Assembly (NCBI GenBank): GCA_002964805.2
Contig: PUDQ02000049.1
Location: 186,001-250,000 of the forward strand
From: Trametes villosa
Taxonomy: Eukaryota > Basidiomycota > Agaricomycetes > Polyporales > Polyporaceae
Direction: 5' to 3'
DNA: 64,000 nt
Shown here: positions 44,255 through 57,402 of the stretch, piece by piece
Layout of the letters: every line of letters starts with the position of its first letter
Position numbering within the stretch: the first letter of the stretch is position 1
Made by a program: the position numbers and the translations under genes
The notes under the pieces: generated by a model
The model's database searches: none
The model's input: the letters and a program-made list of their open reading frames with translations, nothing else
What the model was told of the DNA's origin: nothing

Positions 44255-47200
44255 TCATGGCGTTTTGTCCGTGGGGCGCGAGAACCACCCGCCGACCTCC
44301 CAGTTGATGCCGGGCCGGTAGATGTCCTTCTCGCGCTGCGCCGGGTCGACAACCCCGCGGAGGATCGTGCGGAGGCGCTTGAAGTCTATCGGCTTGAGAA
44401 TCCAGCCGTCCATGCCGAGCCTGTACAGCTCGTCGCGCTGGTGCTCGAACAGGGATGCTGACACGGCGAAGATGGGTATACGGCCGTTCAGCTGGTGCGA
44501 TATGCGGTCGAGGAGCTCGAGCTCCCGCTCCATGACGCGGATGCGTTCGGTTGCCTCGTAGCCGTTGATCAGAGGCATCCTGCAGCAACGTCAGTACGCC
44601 TGTAGAACAAGCTATTGACCGGACTTACTGGATGTCCATGAGGACGCAGTCAAAGTGTCGGTCGGACTGCACCATCTCGATGCCCTCCTGCCCATTCGTC
44701 GTATTGACGACGGTGTGTCCGTCGAGAGACAGCCTCTTCGCGAGGATCATGCGGTTGATGTCGTTGTCCTGCATGCAGGTGAGTGTCTAATACAATCCAA
44801 CCTCCAGGACGACCTACCTCGACGATCAAGATCCGCAACTTGGGAGCCGTCTCCGACTGCGAGCGGCTGTTCGGCGAGCGCTTCGCGGGCGAGCTCATAC
44901 TCCTGCGAGCCTGCGTCGTGACGGCGCTCACAGGCGACGGCGCGGGACGGTCGAGGTCGAACTCGTCCATCCGCACCGCGCGCAGGGGCGTGCCAGAGCC
45001 CGAGATCCCCACCTGCCCATTAGCCGACCCGGTGGACGAGTTCCCCGTAGAGGAGCGATCGTTGTTCGGCCTGGGTAGAGGCGGCGAGTCGCCCATGTGG
45101 TTGGCGGCCAACGCGTCGACGAGGTCGTGCAGTTCGGACCCTCGTTGGCTGCCTTGTTGCGTCAGCACGAGAGACGAGCGCGAAGACCCGGACGACCACG
45201 ATAGGCTGTTGCTAGGGACGTCGGTGGTGAGGGGCAGCAGGAACGAGAAGCGGCTGCCTTTGCCCAAGACTGAGTCAACCCGCAGCTGACCGCCGAGTTG
45301 TTCCACAATCCGCGCAACAACGGCCAATCCGAGACCTGAATCATGGTTAGAGAATCTTGCATGCGAGTGGGTAGGGCAGCGTACCAAGCCCAGGCGAGTG
45401 TGTCCGCGGCGCAGTCTCGACCTGCTCAAACTCCCGGAAGATGCTCTCCAGCCTATCGCTGGGGATACCACAGCCCGTATCCGCGACCACGATCTCCACC
45501 GCAAGATCGCCCGAGTCCCTCAAGCCCGTCGGCTCCTCGAACGCCTCACACTGCACGGAGATGGTCCCCCGACTCGTGTATTTCACTGCCCAAACAGTCA
45601 GCTTGCGCCTCACGCTGCGAGGCGAAGGGGTTTCCTTACAGGCATTCGCCGTGAGGTTGGCCACCACGGTCCGGATCTTCCGCGAGTCGCCGACGACTTG
45701 CCGTGGACAGCGGCGCAGGTCGAGGATGAAGTCGAGCCCGCGCCGGCGGGCTTCGTTCCGATAGAGCTGCGTGGCGTCGTCGATCGCTTGATGCAGATCG
45801 AAAGGCTCGTTGAAGGATGTCTCGTTGCCACTCTCGAGGCGTGTGAGGTCCTGAAAGACGATCGTTGAGTATGTGGTCCTGCGGCTGGGCGGATCTTTGA
45901 CGTACAAGCAGGTCGTTGATCGTGAACAACAGGCTCTTCGAGGCGGCATGCGAATGACTGAGGTTCTCTCGTGTCTCCGTGTCCAGGGGGCCGTTCATCG
46001 CCAACTCCAAGTAGCTGCGCAACTGTTAGCATGTGCGCATTTCGCAGGATGCCATATAGACTTACTTGATGATGTGGTTCAGTGGTGTGCGCACTATCCC
46101 AGGACGTTACCAATGCCACACCCTAATTCCAAGCAGAACATAAGACATACCTTCGTGACTTGCATTCGACAGCAAGATGTTCGTCAACTTCGTCGTCTGC
46201 AGCGCGCTCTCCTTCTGCCTCCACACCTCAATGAACTACCAACGCAACCCACCCAACAATCAGTACCCCCGCCTACATCACCACGACCACCCGCATTGAC
46301 GCACCTTTCCGTACACGAGCGCCAACACGCCCGCGGTCTCGAGGTGCTCGTCCGTCCACGCGCGACACCGCCCCGCGACGGTCTCCGACCACGTCTTGAA
46401 CGAGCGCCGCGGCTCGAGCACGTTGCGCTCGCTCGACTTGTGCGGGCGCCCGGCCCAGTTTACCTGCCGCGGCTGGCCCTTGCGCAGGAACGCGATGAAG
46501 TCGCGCCCGCCGGCCGATAGTGGAACGTACAGAAGGCCTGCGATGACCTCTAGCCCAGTGGTGAGCTGGAGGTCTGGGTAGTCGACGGTGACGGCCTGCG
46601 AGACTTGTAGCGTCCTGCAGCATACCCCAATCTCAGTATGCCGTTTGCATAGGACGAAGCATAACGTCGGAGTACGCACGTGAACTGCTTGAGACGCAGG
46701 TACTCGGCCACGATGAGGATCTCCTGGCCATGCTGGTTCGGCCCCAGGATCTTCGCGCCCTCACCAATGACCAGCACGCCGTAGTCGGCATCGAACAGCC
46801 CGAGTAGGTCGTCCGCGTTCGACACGATATACCCTCCCGGATGCTGGTCCGTAGGCATCGTGTTGATCTACACCCCCACGAGGCGCAAATCAACAAATAC
46901 TCCGCAATGAAACAAACGTGGTACGTTACCAGCTTGCGTGTGTGCAGACGCTGGGCATAGCTCAACCGCTCGATGTTGCGCGAGATGGACTGGCTAAGCA
47001 GCCGCAACATCTGCCGCACGGGGAACGAGACTCGCATCCCCTGCGGGCCATAGGAATGGCACGCGACGAGCCCCCAAAGCGTCCCGAACGCGATGATAGA
47101 CTATACGATCCAATAGCCGGGGTCAGGCACGCGCCAAGTTCCCGGTCACCCAAGCCGTGAGCGCGAATTCGGAACACGGCAGGCGGCATGGCGGACTCAC

Positions 47201-50125
47201 CACGGACATTGATGCGCGGACGCCCATGTTCTCCAAATCTGCAAGAATTGCGTGCGTTGTAAATATAGACAATCGGCCGGAAGGGTAGGTCCGACATACA
47301 CTTGATATGGATCGGGCTCATGGCGCGCAGATAACAATGCGTCATATCCTAGGAAATCCGCCGTGTAAGCCCTACTAACGCATGCCGCCACAGGAGTACG
47401 ACATACAAGAGGCTTCTCCAGATCTTCCTTGCTTCTAACGACCAGGCGGGCGGTGGGCTGCCCACGGTCATACAGCAGGCGCACCTTATCTACAAACCTA
47501 TCCATGAGAACTGGACGCACTTACGCTGCTGACAACTCACTTAGAGCATAGAGCTCACGCGCCTATAGCCTGTTAGCATCGTCCGTCTAAGGTAACGGGG
47601 TACAGCGTACCTGCGCAGGGATGTCCGACGCCGGAAAGTGCAGGCCGCGGTACAGGTCGTGCGTCTGGTTCCAGTCCACGAGCTCCGATACGACCTGGCC
47701 GTTCCAAGCCTCGTCGAACTGGTACACCAGTACCCGGTGGAACTGGGTCAGGTCCTTCACGATCCCAGCCGTCACCTTGAGGAACGTATCCAGGTCGGGG
47801 GCAGCGCCGAGTTGTTCGTTGATCTGGGCCATGACCGCGAATACATCCATCATACCCACTGCACCGGCACCACGCTTTCGACGGTAGCTGGCCCGAGCTC
47901 GGGCGTTGCTGCCAGGGTCGGGTGAGGGCGTGTCGTCGATGGGGCGTTTCGTACGTCGGAGACGCTCGAGCGCCAAGAGCGGCTTCGAGCGACTAGTCGT
48001 GCTCTCGAGGATGTCTTCCGGACTAGGTAGCCAGTCCTCGTCGCCCGGGACGTTGTACGCTGGCAGCAAGGAGGAGGGCGCTGGAGAGAGCGCGGATATC
48101 GATGGTGTACTGCCTGAATAAGAGGGCTCTTCGCTGATGGCGGCCGGCGACTCTGCTGGTTCGGGGGGAGTGTCCAGTGCCACGCTCTCGTCAGAACTTG
48201 AGACAAGTGTCCGCCCAGAGGTACTTGATGCCGAAGCAGAGGCGTCAGACGGAGACGATACACCAGAGCGTGTCGAGTCGTCTTCCAAGATCGGCGGTGG
48301 AGGATACAGTGGGTTGAAGGAGTCCCGCTCGAGCTCGAACTCCAGGATGATGAGGTTCTCGTACGCGGTGTCGAGTCCATCTTGTCCTGCGGGAACGCTT
48401 CCGGGGGTTGCCAAATGGGGTCTGTGAGCAGCGCACCAGCATGTCCATGACCGTCTGTTATGAACATCGCCTGGTGGCTCCTCGAGCAGCGCAGACCCTG
48501 GCTCGCCCCAACCACTCACCATGAACACGTGCAGGTTCTCGGCCTGTTCCTCCGCCGTCAAAGCGGTGTCGCTCAGGTACTGGATGTTATCGAAGAGCAC
48601 ATCCGCCTGCTGCTCCGGGAATGTCTGGGAAAAGCACTCGAGGCCGAAGAGATAGGACGGTGACAGCCCTAGAAGTTCTGTCGAATTCTGCACGTCGAGC
48701 GTGAGCACGCTGCTTGCCGCGTTGGGATACCAGGACGTACCTCAGAGACCTGCCTGACTATCAGGTTTCCCGTTTCGACGTCCTCTTCCACAGCAATGAG
48801 AATGCCGAAACCTTGCACAGCACCTGGCGCTCGTATTGGCTGCGCACAGACGTCATAGAGATCGTCAGCGTCTCGATGCGGGCGGAATCATGTCAGACTT
48901 ACCTCGTCCTCACACTTCGCCAGCTTACCCTCCCTCCCGACGATAAGATGATGCCCGTTCTCGTCTTCGACATGTTGGTATCGTAACGTCATGTGCGGCC
49001 GTGATGACCCAGACGAGCCGCTCACGACGCTCGCGGAACCTGACGTTAAGAGAGACGAGGGGTCGGACATCGACCGCGAGATGTCAGTGGACTGTCCACG
49101 CGAGCCGGAACCGCTATACCTGGACAGTACAGGGTGCCGCGAAGAGCCGGCAGAGCCATTACCTGAGCCCGCGTTGACTGGGCTGCCGCGCCGCCCTGAA
49201 CCTGCGTCCGCCGGACTGCCTTGCCGACCGGATGCCGGGCCTCCTGAGCTCGACCGAGATACAGTCTTGTCCTCGACCGGCGCGAGATGGACGATACCCG
49301 ATTGCGAGTAGTTCGCCGAGTGGGTCGCAAGTGGTGGCATAGGCTCGGGAGACGGACTCTCAACGATCGGCTCCCCGGGGCTTCCTAACGAGAGGAAGTC
49401 GCCAGGGACCACCGCGGGAGGGCTCTCCAAAGGCGAGCCGGGGGACGTGGTGCCAGGAAAGAGCAGGTTGCGGGTGGAGAAGTGCGCGAACGCATCTGCC
49501 ACTACCTCCGGAAGAGGGGGCGGATGGCGAGGGTCGTCGAGGTCGCTCAGGGCAAGAGCTGTATATCTTGGGCCGGCGTTGGGAAGGTACATCGCTGCTT
49601 CGTCGCTATCCGCCGGAGTGAAGAGGGCCCCCGCGCCGGTAGAGACCTCGGAGTCGGAGGGCGAAGTGCTTGGGAGAGCCGAAGAGAATGTTCGCGGCGA
49701 GAAAGGGGACTCGTTCGGGGGGAAGTCGCGGTAGTTGGGCACGAACTGTTTTCTGCTCTTTTGACTATGGCGGCGGCGAATCGGAGGGACAGATGCGGCT
49801 TCCGAGTCGGCCCCGCGACGAGGGCGCGCATCTCGTCGCGGTTGCGCGGAGTCGGACATGCTCGCTAGGTTGCTCGAGCTGCTTGATCGATGGAAGGCGG
49901 TCACGGCCTCCGATGCAGGCGTAGCCGACGCATTGCTCGCTTGGTTGGCCCCGTCTAGCAGAAGGTTAGGAAAAGAGGGACATACTGAGGCGCCAACATG
50001 CCATGATTCCGAGACCCTCCTGCCGGCTGGATTCTACTGAGTAGAGATCGGACCGGGTAGACGTATGAAGAGGTGCTTGAGCTTGAGGATGTGGGCTGTT
50101 CAGGAGGTGGCCGGTCTTCTGACAT
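44255..50125 (-). CDS. phy: Phytochrome hybrid histidine kinase, biliverdin-binding type
   Basis: Nineteen exons assemble in frame to 1597 residues: 50125-50038, 49954-48903, 48839-48741, 48687-47611, 47562-47541, 47489-47407, 47348-47300, 47238-47201, 47100-46930, 46867-46680, 46614-46305, 46235-46151, 46093-46066, 46014-45906, 45850-45640, 45585-45385, 45335-44818, 44768-44629, 44579-44255. A Ser/Pro-rich N-terminal extension precedes the PAS domain CEDEPIRAPGAVQGFG, whose Cys is the expected biliverdin-linking residue. Then come GAF (LHFPASDIPAQARELY), PHY, a kinase with H-box SHEVRTPLN, N-box ANLTANALKYT, G-boxes DTGCGIP and GLGLGLAVV, and a receiver (DCVLMDIQMP, ILKPIDF). The PAS domain has a long low-complexity insert. 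It should sense red/far-red light and signal through phosphorelay. An ATG at 50263 in the same frame could extend the N-terminus. Confidence 0.93.
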
Positions 50126-50870
50126 GAGGAGGTGGTGGAGGAGCAGGTCCAAGATGTGCACGCCGTCATTACCGCGGAAGCGGAGCTCGGGGCGGTGGGC
50201 GCTTACCGTGCGGGCCTTACTTGGCCCAAAACTTGTAGCGGCGTCATACTTGAATTGTACCACCTCTTAGACGCTAGCGTTACATAGCGAAGTCAAAAGG
50301 TACTTAGTCTCGACAACCGTCATGCTTGCAGTGCTGCATTCGAGATGCTCGGGGTGCACGGTGACGGCGGCCCCGGGGTTTATCGTGGCGAAGATATCGC
50401 CAAAGACAGGTACCGTCGTATCAACTGTGTGTGTCCTCTGCCATGACCCAGACCCCCTAGGTTGATTCAGCATGATGTTAAGCCTATCAGTCCGAGGCCG
50501 CTATGTTGCCGCCATGCGACTCCGAAGGGTCGTCGCCGTAGAGGAGTTTGCTATGACTTGTAGAGCAGCGATATATCGTCATCGCTAGCGGACCGGACTG
50601 CGCACGATACGTGCTGCATTTCGGCCGAGCCTCCCGAGAGCCGATCACGAAAACATAACGGCTCCCCGTCTTCTGCGTTCGAAGGCGTCGTGCCGGCGTG
50701 TCGGCCGCGGGCAAGAAACCCGCACGGTGCTTTACGTGCCAGGCCCTGGGCCCACACATCATGCGCCCGCGATAATACCCGCGCACAGCCGGTCCATATA
50801 ACCTCTCCATGACTCGCAGGGGTTTCCTCGGCCAGTGAAAACACACCCACGTCCACATCTGCGTCTCACC
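50126..50870. promoter_or_regulatory. Bidirectional promoter between phytochrome and MFS transporter
   Basis: The 745 bp between divergent start codons must serve both genes. The short reverse-strand frames here are not convincing genes, and no recognised operator was identified. Confidence 0.5.
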
Positions 50871-53088
50871 ATGTCCACCGATACGCACGACGTCCGCCAA
50901 GACGCTCACTCGCTGCCAAAACCGGCCGTGGTGCTCGATATCGAGCATGCGGTCGTCGTAGACGACCCCAGGGAGTGGTCGAAGGCTCGGAAGGTACGTG
51001 GAAGTAGTCAAGGAGTCTTTCCAGGATATCCCGTTGTGGCATATGCTGACGTTTAGTACCTTCGCGGCAGCTCGTTGTAGTCGCGACCGTTTCGGCGGCG
51101 AGTATGATCGCCGGTTTGGGCGGAAACATATACAATCGTAAGCAGAATACCAGGGCCCCGCCGGGCCAATCGTAGCTCGTGGAATTCACCTCCGCTACCC
51201 ACAGCCGCGATCTCACAAATCGAGGAGCAGTTACATGCATCGAGCGGGTCAATCAGCCTGAGCCTGTCGCTGTTCATCCTCATTCAGGGAGGCGTTCCCT
51301 TGTTTCTATGGAGTGCATTGAGCGAGTTCTGGGGGAGGAAGGTGCGTTGGCTTGAAATCCCATAACCAGCGAAGAGTTTCCTAATGTCTACGTTCACAGA
51401 AAGTGTACTTGATCTCTACCGCGCTATGTACAGTCGGCTGCATAGTGGCTGCGTTGTCGAAGACCATTGGGGTGCTCATCGGGATGCGGTGTATCCAGGC
51501 TGTTGGGTAAGCTCTATGGTGTCCACGCTAAGGTTAGTGTAACAATACTCACCTCCACAAGGTCGAGTGCCGTCATCTCCCTCGGCGCCGCAACACTAGC
51601 AGACATCTACGAACCAAGTCAACGGGGCACCATGATGGGCATTTACTACAGGTCTGCCCACCCACATCTCCTTCCAATACACTGCAGCCACTGACCCTCC
51701 ACCCACAGCGCACCCCTCCTCGGCCCCTCCCTCGGCCCCATCCTCGGCGGCGTGCTCACGCAGGGCTTCAACTGGCGCGCGACGTTCTGGTTCCTCGCGA
51801 TCTTCGTTGGCGTCTGCTTCCTGCTCTTCATCCCCTTCAAGGACACCTTCCGGCGCGAGCGCAGCCTCGTGTACCAGGCCGCGCTCAAGCGCCGCCTCGC
51901 GCTCGAGTCCGCGAAGGGCTCCGAGGCGTCCAGCCTCTCGCAGGTCACCGCCGTCTCGCGCATCGTACCTGCCGCGGAGGTGGCGCCAGGCGAGGCGAAG
52001 GACGCTATCGACGCCCTCGGTCGCGATGTCGATCTTGAGAAGCAAGCGCAGCAGACTGCGCGGCTCGACGCGGACGCGCTGGCACCCGTGAACGAGATCA
52101 AGCTCTCGCTCGCAGACGTGAACCCCCTGAAGCCAATTGTGCATGTACTGCGGCGCATGAACAACCTCACTATCCTCACGGCGTCAGGTAAGTCCAGGCA
52201 AATGGACCTTAACTTTTCATCGACTGACGGTATCTTGCACATCTATTGTAGGCTTGATTTTCGCCTTCAGCTACTCCATCGCCTACACATGTTCGAGGAC
52301 CCTTGCGAACGAGTACGGCTACAACGCGCTACAAATCGGCCTCGTCCTCCTCGCCTTTGGCGTAGGTAGGTGTTCCAACATACGCTTTCGCAAACCCCAT
52401 AGAGTTCTAAGTCACCCGCTCTAGGCTCGCTGTTCGGCAGCGTCCTCGGCGGACGCTACTCCGACTATGTCTTCAGGAAGCTGAAGGCGCGCAACGGCGG
52501 CGCGAGTGAGGCCGAGGTGAATAGATTTCCCGTGTACTCCGAGCTCAAGACTGACGCATATATCCACCCAGATGCGTTTAGAGAGCACCATGATCCCTAT
52601 GCTCCTCCTCCCTCCGTCTGTCATCGCATACGGCTGGGTATGTGAGCGCCATGTCCACGTTGCGGCTATATGCGTCATGCTCTTCCTCTCGGGCTTCTTC
52701 TCGATGTAGGTTTCGACACCACTTCATCCCCTGTTGCGCATATATTGACACCACACCAGTTGCATCTACTCTAGTACACTCGCATACATCGTAGACGCCA
52801 ACACCGGCCGATCGTCCTCAGCAGTAGCGACCAACAGCGCGTTCCGCGGCCTCTCCGCATTCATCGCGTCTGAAGTCGCAGTACCATTACAGGTGTGTAC
52901 CACCCGCGACTCGTGCGCTCATGCCGATACTGATGACAACCCAGGACGCGATCGGAGACGGAGGCCTGTATTCGTTATGGACGGGTCTCATGATCCTCTC
53001 CGAGCTGCTCATTCTCCTCGTGTGGTGGAAGGGCGGCGCGTGGCGACAGAAGTGGGAGCTCAAGGAACGCGGCATCTCGCACTCATAA
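50871..53088 (+). CDS. MFS transporter, DHA1 drug:H+ antiporter type (Qdr/Dtr-like)
   Basis: Eleven exons: 50871-50993, 51071-51137, 51205-51341, 51400-51506, 51562-51651, 51709-52187, 52252-52365, 52425-52516, 52572-52705, 52760-52892, 52945-53088; 539 residues in frame. The two MFS halves are visible: helices from VVVATVSAASMIAGLGGN onward, and the motif-A-like LSEFWGRKKVYLIS between helices 2 and 3. Next are ADIYEPSQRGTMMGIYY, then PSLGPILGGVLTQGFNWRA. A cytoplasmic loop of about 120 residues (about 51,840-52,150) joins the halves. The second half includes ANTGRSSSAVATNSAFRG and AEVAVPLQ-like ASEVAVPLQDAIGDGG, typical of Qdr/Dtr-type DHA1 proteins. The substrate is unknown (drugs, polyamines or organic acids are possible). 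It is divergent from the phytochrome gene, so light-linked expression is possible. The acceptor of exon 2 was chosen at 51071 because the earlier AG gives a stop. Confidence 0.9.
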
Positions 53089-53323
53089 ACACCTACGCTA
53101 CTCATCGTCCAGTCATGTTCGCTCTCTCACTGCATCTTCTGTCTCTTTATATACTTCACGCCACGTCCGGATTCACGCATAGATGACCACTATAGATGAT
53201 CACGACCTGTATTCCTCACACTCTAGATCCACGAGCCTCCAGAATAGACATGATAGAACGTGCTCTCCTCTACGGCGCGGTCCAGGAAGGCCCCGCTGCC
53301 CGCCTCGCTCCGAGTCCCCCTCA

Positions 53324-53690
53324 TTACTGCCCGCCCACCAGCCGCGCCGCGTCCGTCTTGTAGTTATCGACAGGGACCACGGGGCGCGAGTCATCCGCGT
53401 TCTGGTGCATGATGTTCACGCCGGGGATGCCCTGCTGAGCAACAATGAAACGTCAATGCGCGTCGCACATGCGAAGAAACCGAGCTAGAACTCACTCGGG
53501 CCGAGAGGCGCTTCAAGCCGTCCGTAGGCGTGGTAGGGAGATCCTTCGGGAGGTTGACTGCGGCGCCGGCGACCAAGGTCCCTGGGCCGTTCACGGGTGC
53601 GAGGACCCCCGAGCCCGAAGGCGCCGCGCGCGCGGTGATAGCGCAGCGGAAGAGGGTGAGGGCGAGGATCTGGAAGTAAGGAAGCTGCAT
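53324..53690 (-). CDS. Small secreted protein of unknown function
   Basis: Exons 53690-53496 and 53431-53324 give 100 residues. The N-terminus MQLPYFQILALTLFRCAITARA is a clear signal peptide with probable cleavage before APSGSG. The mature part (about 78 residues) is Pro/Gly/Val-rich and has no cysteine, for example VNGPGTLVAGAAVNLPK and GIPGVNIMHQNADD. Lack of Cys argues against a typical disulphide-stabilised effector. It is convergent with the MFS gene, with 235 bp between the stops. A long upstream in-frame extension exists, but the ATG at the signal peptide is preferred. Confidence 0.6.
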
Positions 53691-54523
53691 AGTGGTGATG
53701 TGCGGCTGAGGCGGTGGTTGGGCACGAGGGGAGTTGGGGAGGTGGGGGTAGCTCGGTGGTGGGGATGAGGAAAGAGAGGTGCTGGGACTGCTCTCGTTTG
53801 TCGTGACTATGTATGTCCGTGGGGCTGACGGGCTGACATGGCGGTCAGCCTGTTCGCAATCGCGAGAGGCGAACACAAGTTCGGGCTGGTGCCGAACAAG
53901 GGATTTGCGAATAGCCTGAAGAACGTAACCCGGCCGAGGCCAACGTGTGCGGCATCATGGCATCCTAGTTTCCAGTCTTCGAGTGGGGATGCCGTACTTG
54001 AGTATTGCGCAGGACAGATGTACAGGAGAAACGCGACGTCGACTAAGACTGCAACGGAGGACTAGTTTGTCGTGTCCTGGTGGTACTAGTCCACCTCTTC
54101 AAGGAGTAGAATGAAGCTGGAGTACCAGAACTTTTTCACCGGAGCGAATTAGCTACAAGGCATTCTCAGGACAGTAGCGATCTCTTCACGGGAGGAGAGA
54201 GGCAAGCTGCACTGCAGGAAGGTTGGCGAGCCGCGAGGGTTAGCGCTCTTTAGCGCCCGGGCCCTGACCAAGATTCCTGAGAACACAGCCGCCACCATCT
54301 TACGCCCATGTTCTGGTTTCCGGACTCCCGCAGCGAACGGAGCGCTATCAAGCTGCCGGACATGAGCAAACCCACGACGGCCTATATATGCTCACCTTTA
54401 CGCAGGGGCTACTTCTTATGTGACCTACATCTTCGCTTGTCCGTCTGGGTTTGATCTGGGTACCTAAACTTCGACAAGGACGCTTCGGCGCAAGTACGGG
54501 CAGCTGAACTCGACGATCTCATC
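53691..54523. other. Intergenic, no gene seen
   Basis: Separates the divergent small secreted protein and the first zinc-cluster regulator; only short ORFs. Confidence 0.5.
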
Positions 54524-57402
54524 ATGGCCTCCGGAAGCACGATACGTCCTCTGGTTGGGCGGGACACAAGTAATCCAGCGAGCAATGCGCATCTTCAAGG
54601 CGAGGACTGCCTTGGACGTTCCTCATCCAACTCGTTGCCCGGCCCTCCTTCCAGCAAAGAACCGTTCGCTGGTAGAACAACGCGCATAGATCTCGCGCCC
54701 GACCAGCCTTTAACTGTAGACGGAAAGCCTCGCGCCCGCGTATACATAGCTTGTCAGGGATGGTGAGTAACCTTTCCATGCACTATTGACCTTGGCAGAC
54801 CCAGGAGACCGAACTTACGACTACTGTTACCCAGCCGAATCCGCAAAGTTCGCTGCGATGGTGCGAAGCCTGTCTGTTACAACTGCCAGCAACGCGACTC
54901 GACCATCACCGCATGTCATTACGATGAAACACCCATACGTCGCGGACAGGACAAAGTGTTCGGTTCCCGCATCCGATCATCCAAGGGCACACGCAAGGCC
55001 AGGACTTCCCTGAAGGAGCCGGAAAGCCTTGGGATCAGCCAGAGCGGTTCACCAGAGCATCACAACATCACGATTCACGACACTCGGCCACAGGTATGCA
55101 CCTATATGTTCAAAGGACCCGTCGACGGTACCATGGATATTGACCACTCGTGTTAGATCATGGTTTCATTCTTCGACCCGATGTCCTTCAGAACCACACG
55201 TAGTCAGGCGGAGGTGTCTGCCTTTCCTCAGCCTTCCAGAGATCCTCCAGAGCAAGAGACTGACGAGGACACAGCCGGGTCTCTCGTTTCCGAACCCAGC
55301 ATGCAGTTCACCCGCGAGACGTGGTGGGACAGCCTGCTCGTGTTCTACGCCGTCGAAGCCGATGGCAGAGTCTCCCAAGTTACTTCCCTCACGTCCGAGC
55401 AACGTTCCACCTCCACCCTGAGGATACTTGCGGACGTCCGCTCCCACTTCCGGTCCGCCGCCTATTGGGGAAGCTTCATCCACGTCCCTCGTTTCTTCGA
55501 GACTCTCCTCAATCCGACTCGCCGGTCATCGATCCAGCCGGGACTTGTCTTGGGGATGCTGGCCATAGGCACATTCGTACAGAGCTCAGAGCTGGGCCGG
55601 GGTGCGATAGGGCGGTCTCGTGCTCTGAAGCTCATCGACCAGGCGCATGCCGCCATTCAAGCGAGCTTGAGCGCCCACTGGATTGACTTGGGGTTGATTC
55701 AGGCAGCATGGGTGAGTACAGCGTACTTCGATGATGAGCATAAACCTTACTCTTCACTCAGCTTCTTGCATTCTTCGAGATGCAGGCGCACCCAGTGCAA
55801 TGTGCAGAGCGCAACCGATCCGCCTTCTTCCTGCTCGATTCACTTATCCGCCTGGCCTCCCTAACCAGCCTGGATGCGGACCTCCCGGGCGCTCAGTACT
55901 CCCTGTTCGCGATGCACACCGGCGCCGAGGCACCCGCAGCGGACGTCCATCATGAACCAAATCCGACACGGCTGACATCGGACCACATCTACGCTGCGTT
56001 CGCCACTGACCCGGCCGCATCGGCATCCGCGGGCTGCAGCTGCGCGCAGTTCACGCTCAAACAGCAGTGGCCGGGCGTGGTCGAGGTCGCGCCCATGTGG
56101 GATGCCACCACCATGTGGCCCATGCACGCGACGGAGGGCGAGCTCCGGCGGGAGGAGTGCCGTCGCCTGGTGTGGTCGAGCGTCATGCTCGCCGCCGGCG
56201 CAAGCTCGTATACGTCCGCGAGCGCAGAGGGCGAGCACGTGGACCTGCTCATCAAGCACTACGACAACGTACGTCGCGGTCTCGCCGTGTCAATCACGCC
56301 CCCAGTCTAACCAGCCTCGGGCGGACATACAGTTTGCACTACTCCTCCCTGGGGAAGCGCTCGCGCGCTCGGGAGTGCCCGTGTCGCGGAACGACATCTG
56401 GGCGCTGTACCTCCGGGCGATGCTGCTCTGGCACACGGGCCTGCGCATGCGGTCTGGGCACGCCATGCCTAACCTTACGCACGCGCAGTTCGCGATCGAT
56501 GTTTGGCTGGAGGCGGACGCGATCGAGGACGCGCTAAGTATGCATATGTGCAACCTCGAGGGCCGTCTCGCGTGCCAGGCGCGCGAGTTCATCTTCAAGT
56601 ATGTCATGTCCGGCGTCTAGTCGGAACGCGGGAGGCTGATAATATGCGTTGTGCCAGTGCGCGGATGTGCATCTCGCTCGACTTTCAGCGATACCTGCCG
56701 CACGTCTCTTCGTGCGTGATTCTGATTGTCTGCAGATCGTCAATGACCCTCACATGCGCTACTGATAGGGATGGAAGCAGCTTGCTGTATCGCGAGAAGT
56801 GCGAGTCGTGGTGTAAGTGCATCCACAGTTGTCTGTGCGCCTGCTCACAGCCGCTGGGGCGCTTGAACAGTGCGCGGTCAGGTGGTCATCACAAACTACC
56901 TCTGGAACTGCCTGCGTACGGACCCTGCCAGCGAGCTAGGAACGCGCTCTATCGTCGTGTTTTGGCTGATGGGCCATGTTACACGGTGAGCTTCACGCAA
57001 CCCTCAGTTGACCTCACGGATGTCTGACGAGCTTCCACCGCAGAGCTTTGGTGCTGTGGGAGAACGACCGGAGCATGACTCTCGCGCTAGAAGCTGCGAA
57101 GGCTTTTGTACTCCCCCTCGAATGTCTTATGGAGATCTGGCCATCCCCCAGTATGTCCCTTGTCCAGTTCCTTTGACGGACTCTGAACTGACATGCGCGT
57201 CCTGCTCATAGCGCAACAACAGACATGGCAGAGAATGCGGTACACGCTCGTTGAGACGTGTCTCAAAGCCGGCGTCGCACCTCCTACTCCCGCACTCCCT
57301 CCCCGGCTTCGGCAGTCGGGGTTGCGTCCCTCCGAGAACGGACCCCCGATAGGGTACAGCACTCCGGCACCCTCTATGTTCTGTGCCTACCTGGACCAAT
57401 GA
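54524..57402 (+). CDS. Zn2Cys6 transcription factor 1
   Basis: Ten exons: 54524-54762, 54835-55093, 55157-55711, 55762-56268, 56333-56598, 56658-56711, 56769-56812, 56871-56985, 57044-57150, 57212-57402; 778 residues in frame. A Ser-rich lead is followed by RARVYIAC-QG-C-RIRKVRCDG and PVCYNC...C, the binuclear zinc cluster. The second zinc Cys codon is split by intron 1 (TG|C), so unspliced reading wrongly gives Trp. After a linker comes a fungal regulator middle region: QFTRETWWDSLLVFYAVE, TLRILADVRSHFRSAAYW, GMLAIGTFVQSSELG, HAAIQASLSAHWIDLGL, FFLLDSLIRL and QARFIF-like QAREFIFKN. Short exons 6 and 7 (54 and 44 nt) encode FQRYLPHVSSDGSSLLYREK. It probably binds CGG-type sites as a dimer; targets are unknown. 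Exon structure is identical in the neighbouring paralogue. Confidence 0.88.

Noticed and set aside
48455..48519. A possible 65-nt intron in the phytochrome (GTGAGT...AACAG)
   Set aside because: Removing it shifts the frame away from WTCWCAAHRP and NLIILEFELERDSFNPLYP, which are clearly phytochrome sequence.
49955..49985. A 31-nt intron (GTATGT...CTAG) near the phytochrome N-terminus
   Set aside because: Too short for a fungal intron and puts the next exon in the wrong frame; a donor at 50037 gives an 83-nt intron in the correct frame.
54762..54835. Loss of a zinc-binding Cys (CQGW) in the regulator
   Set aside because: The Trp is an artefact of reading into the intron; the spliced codon is TGC (Cys).
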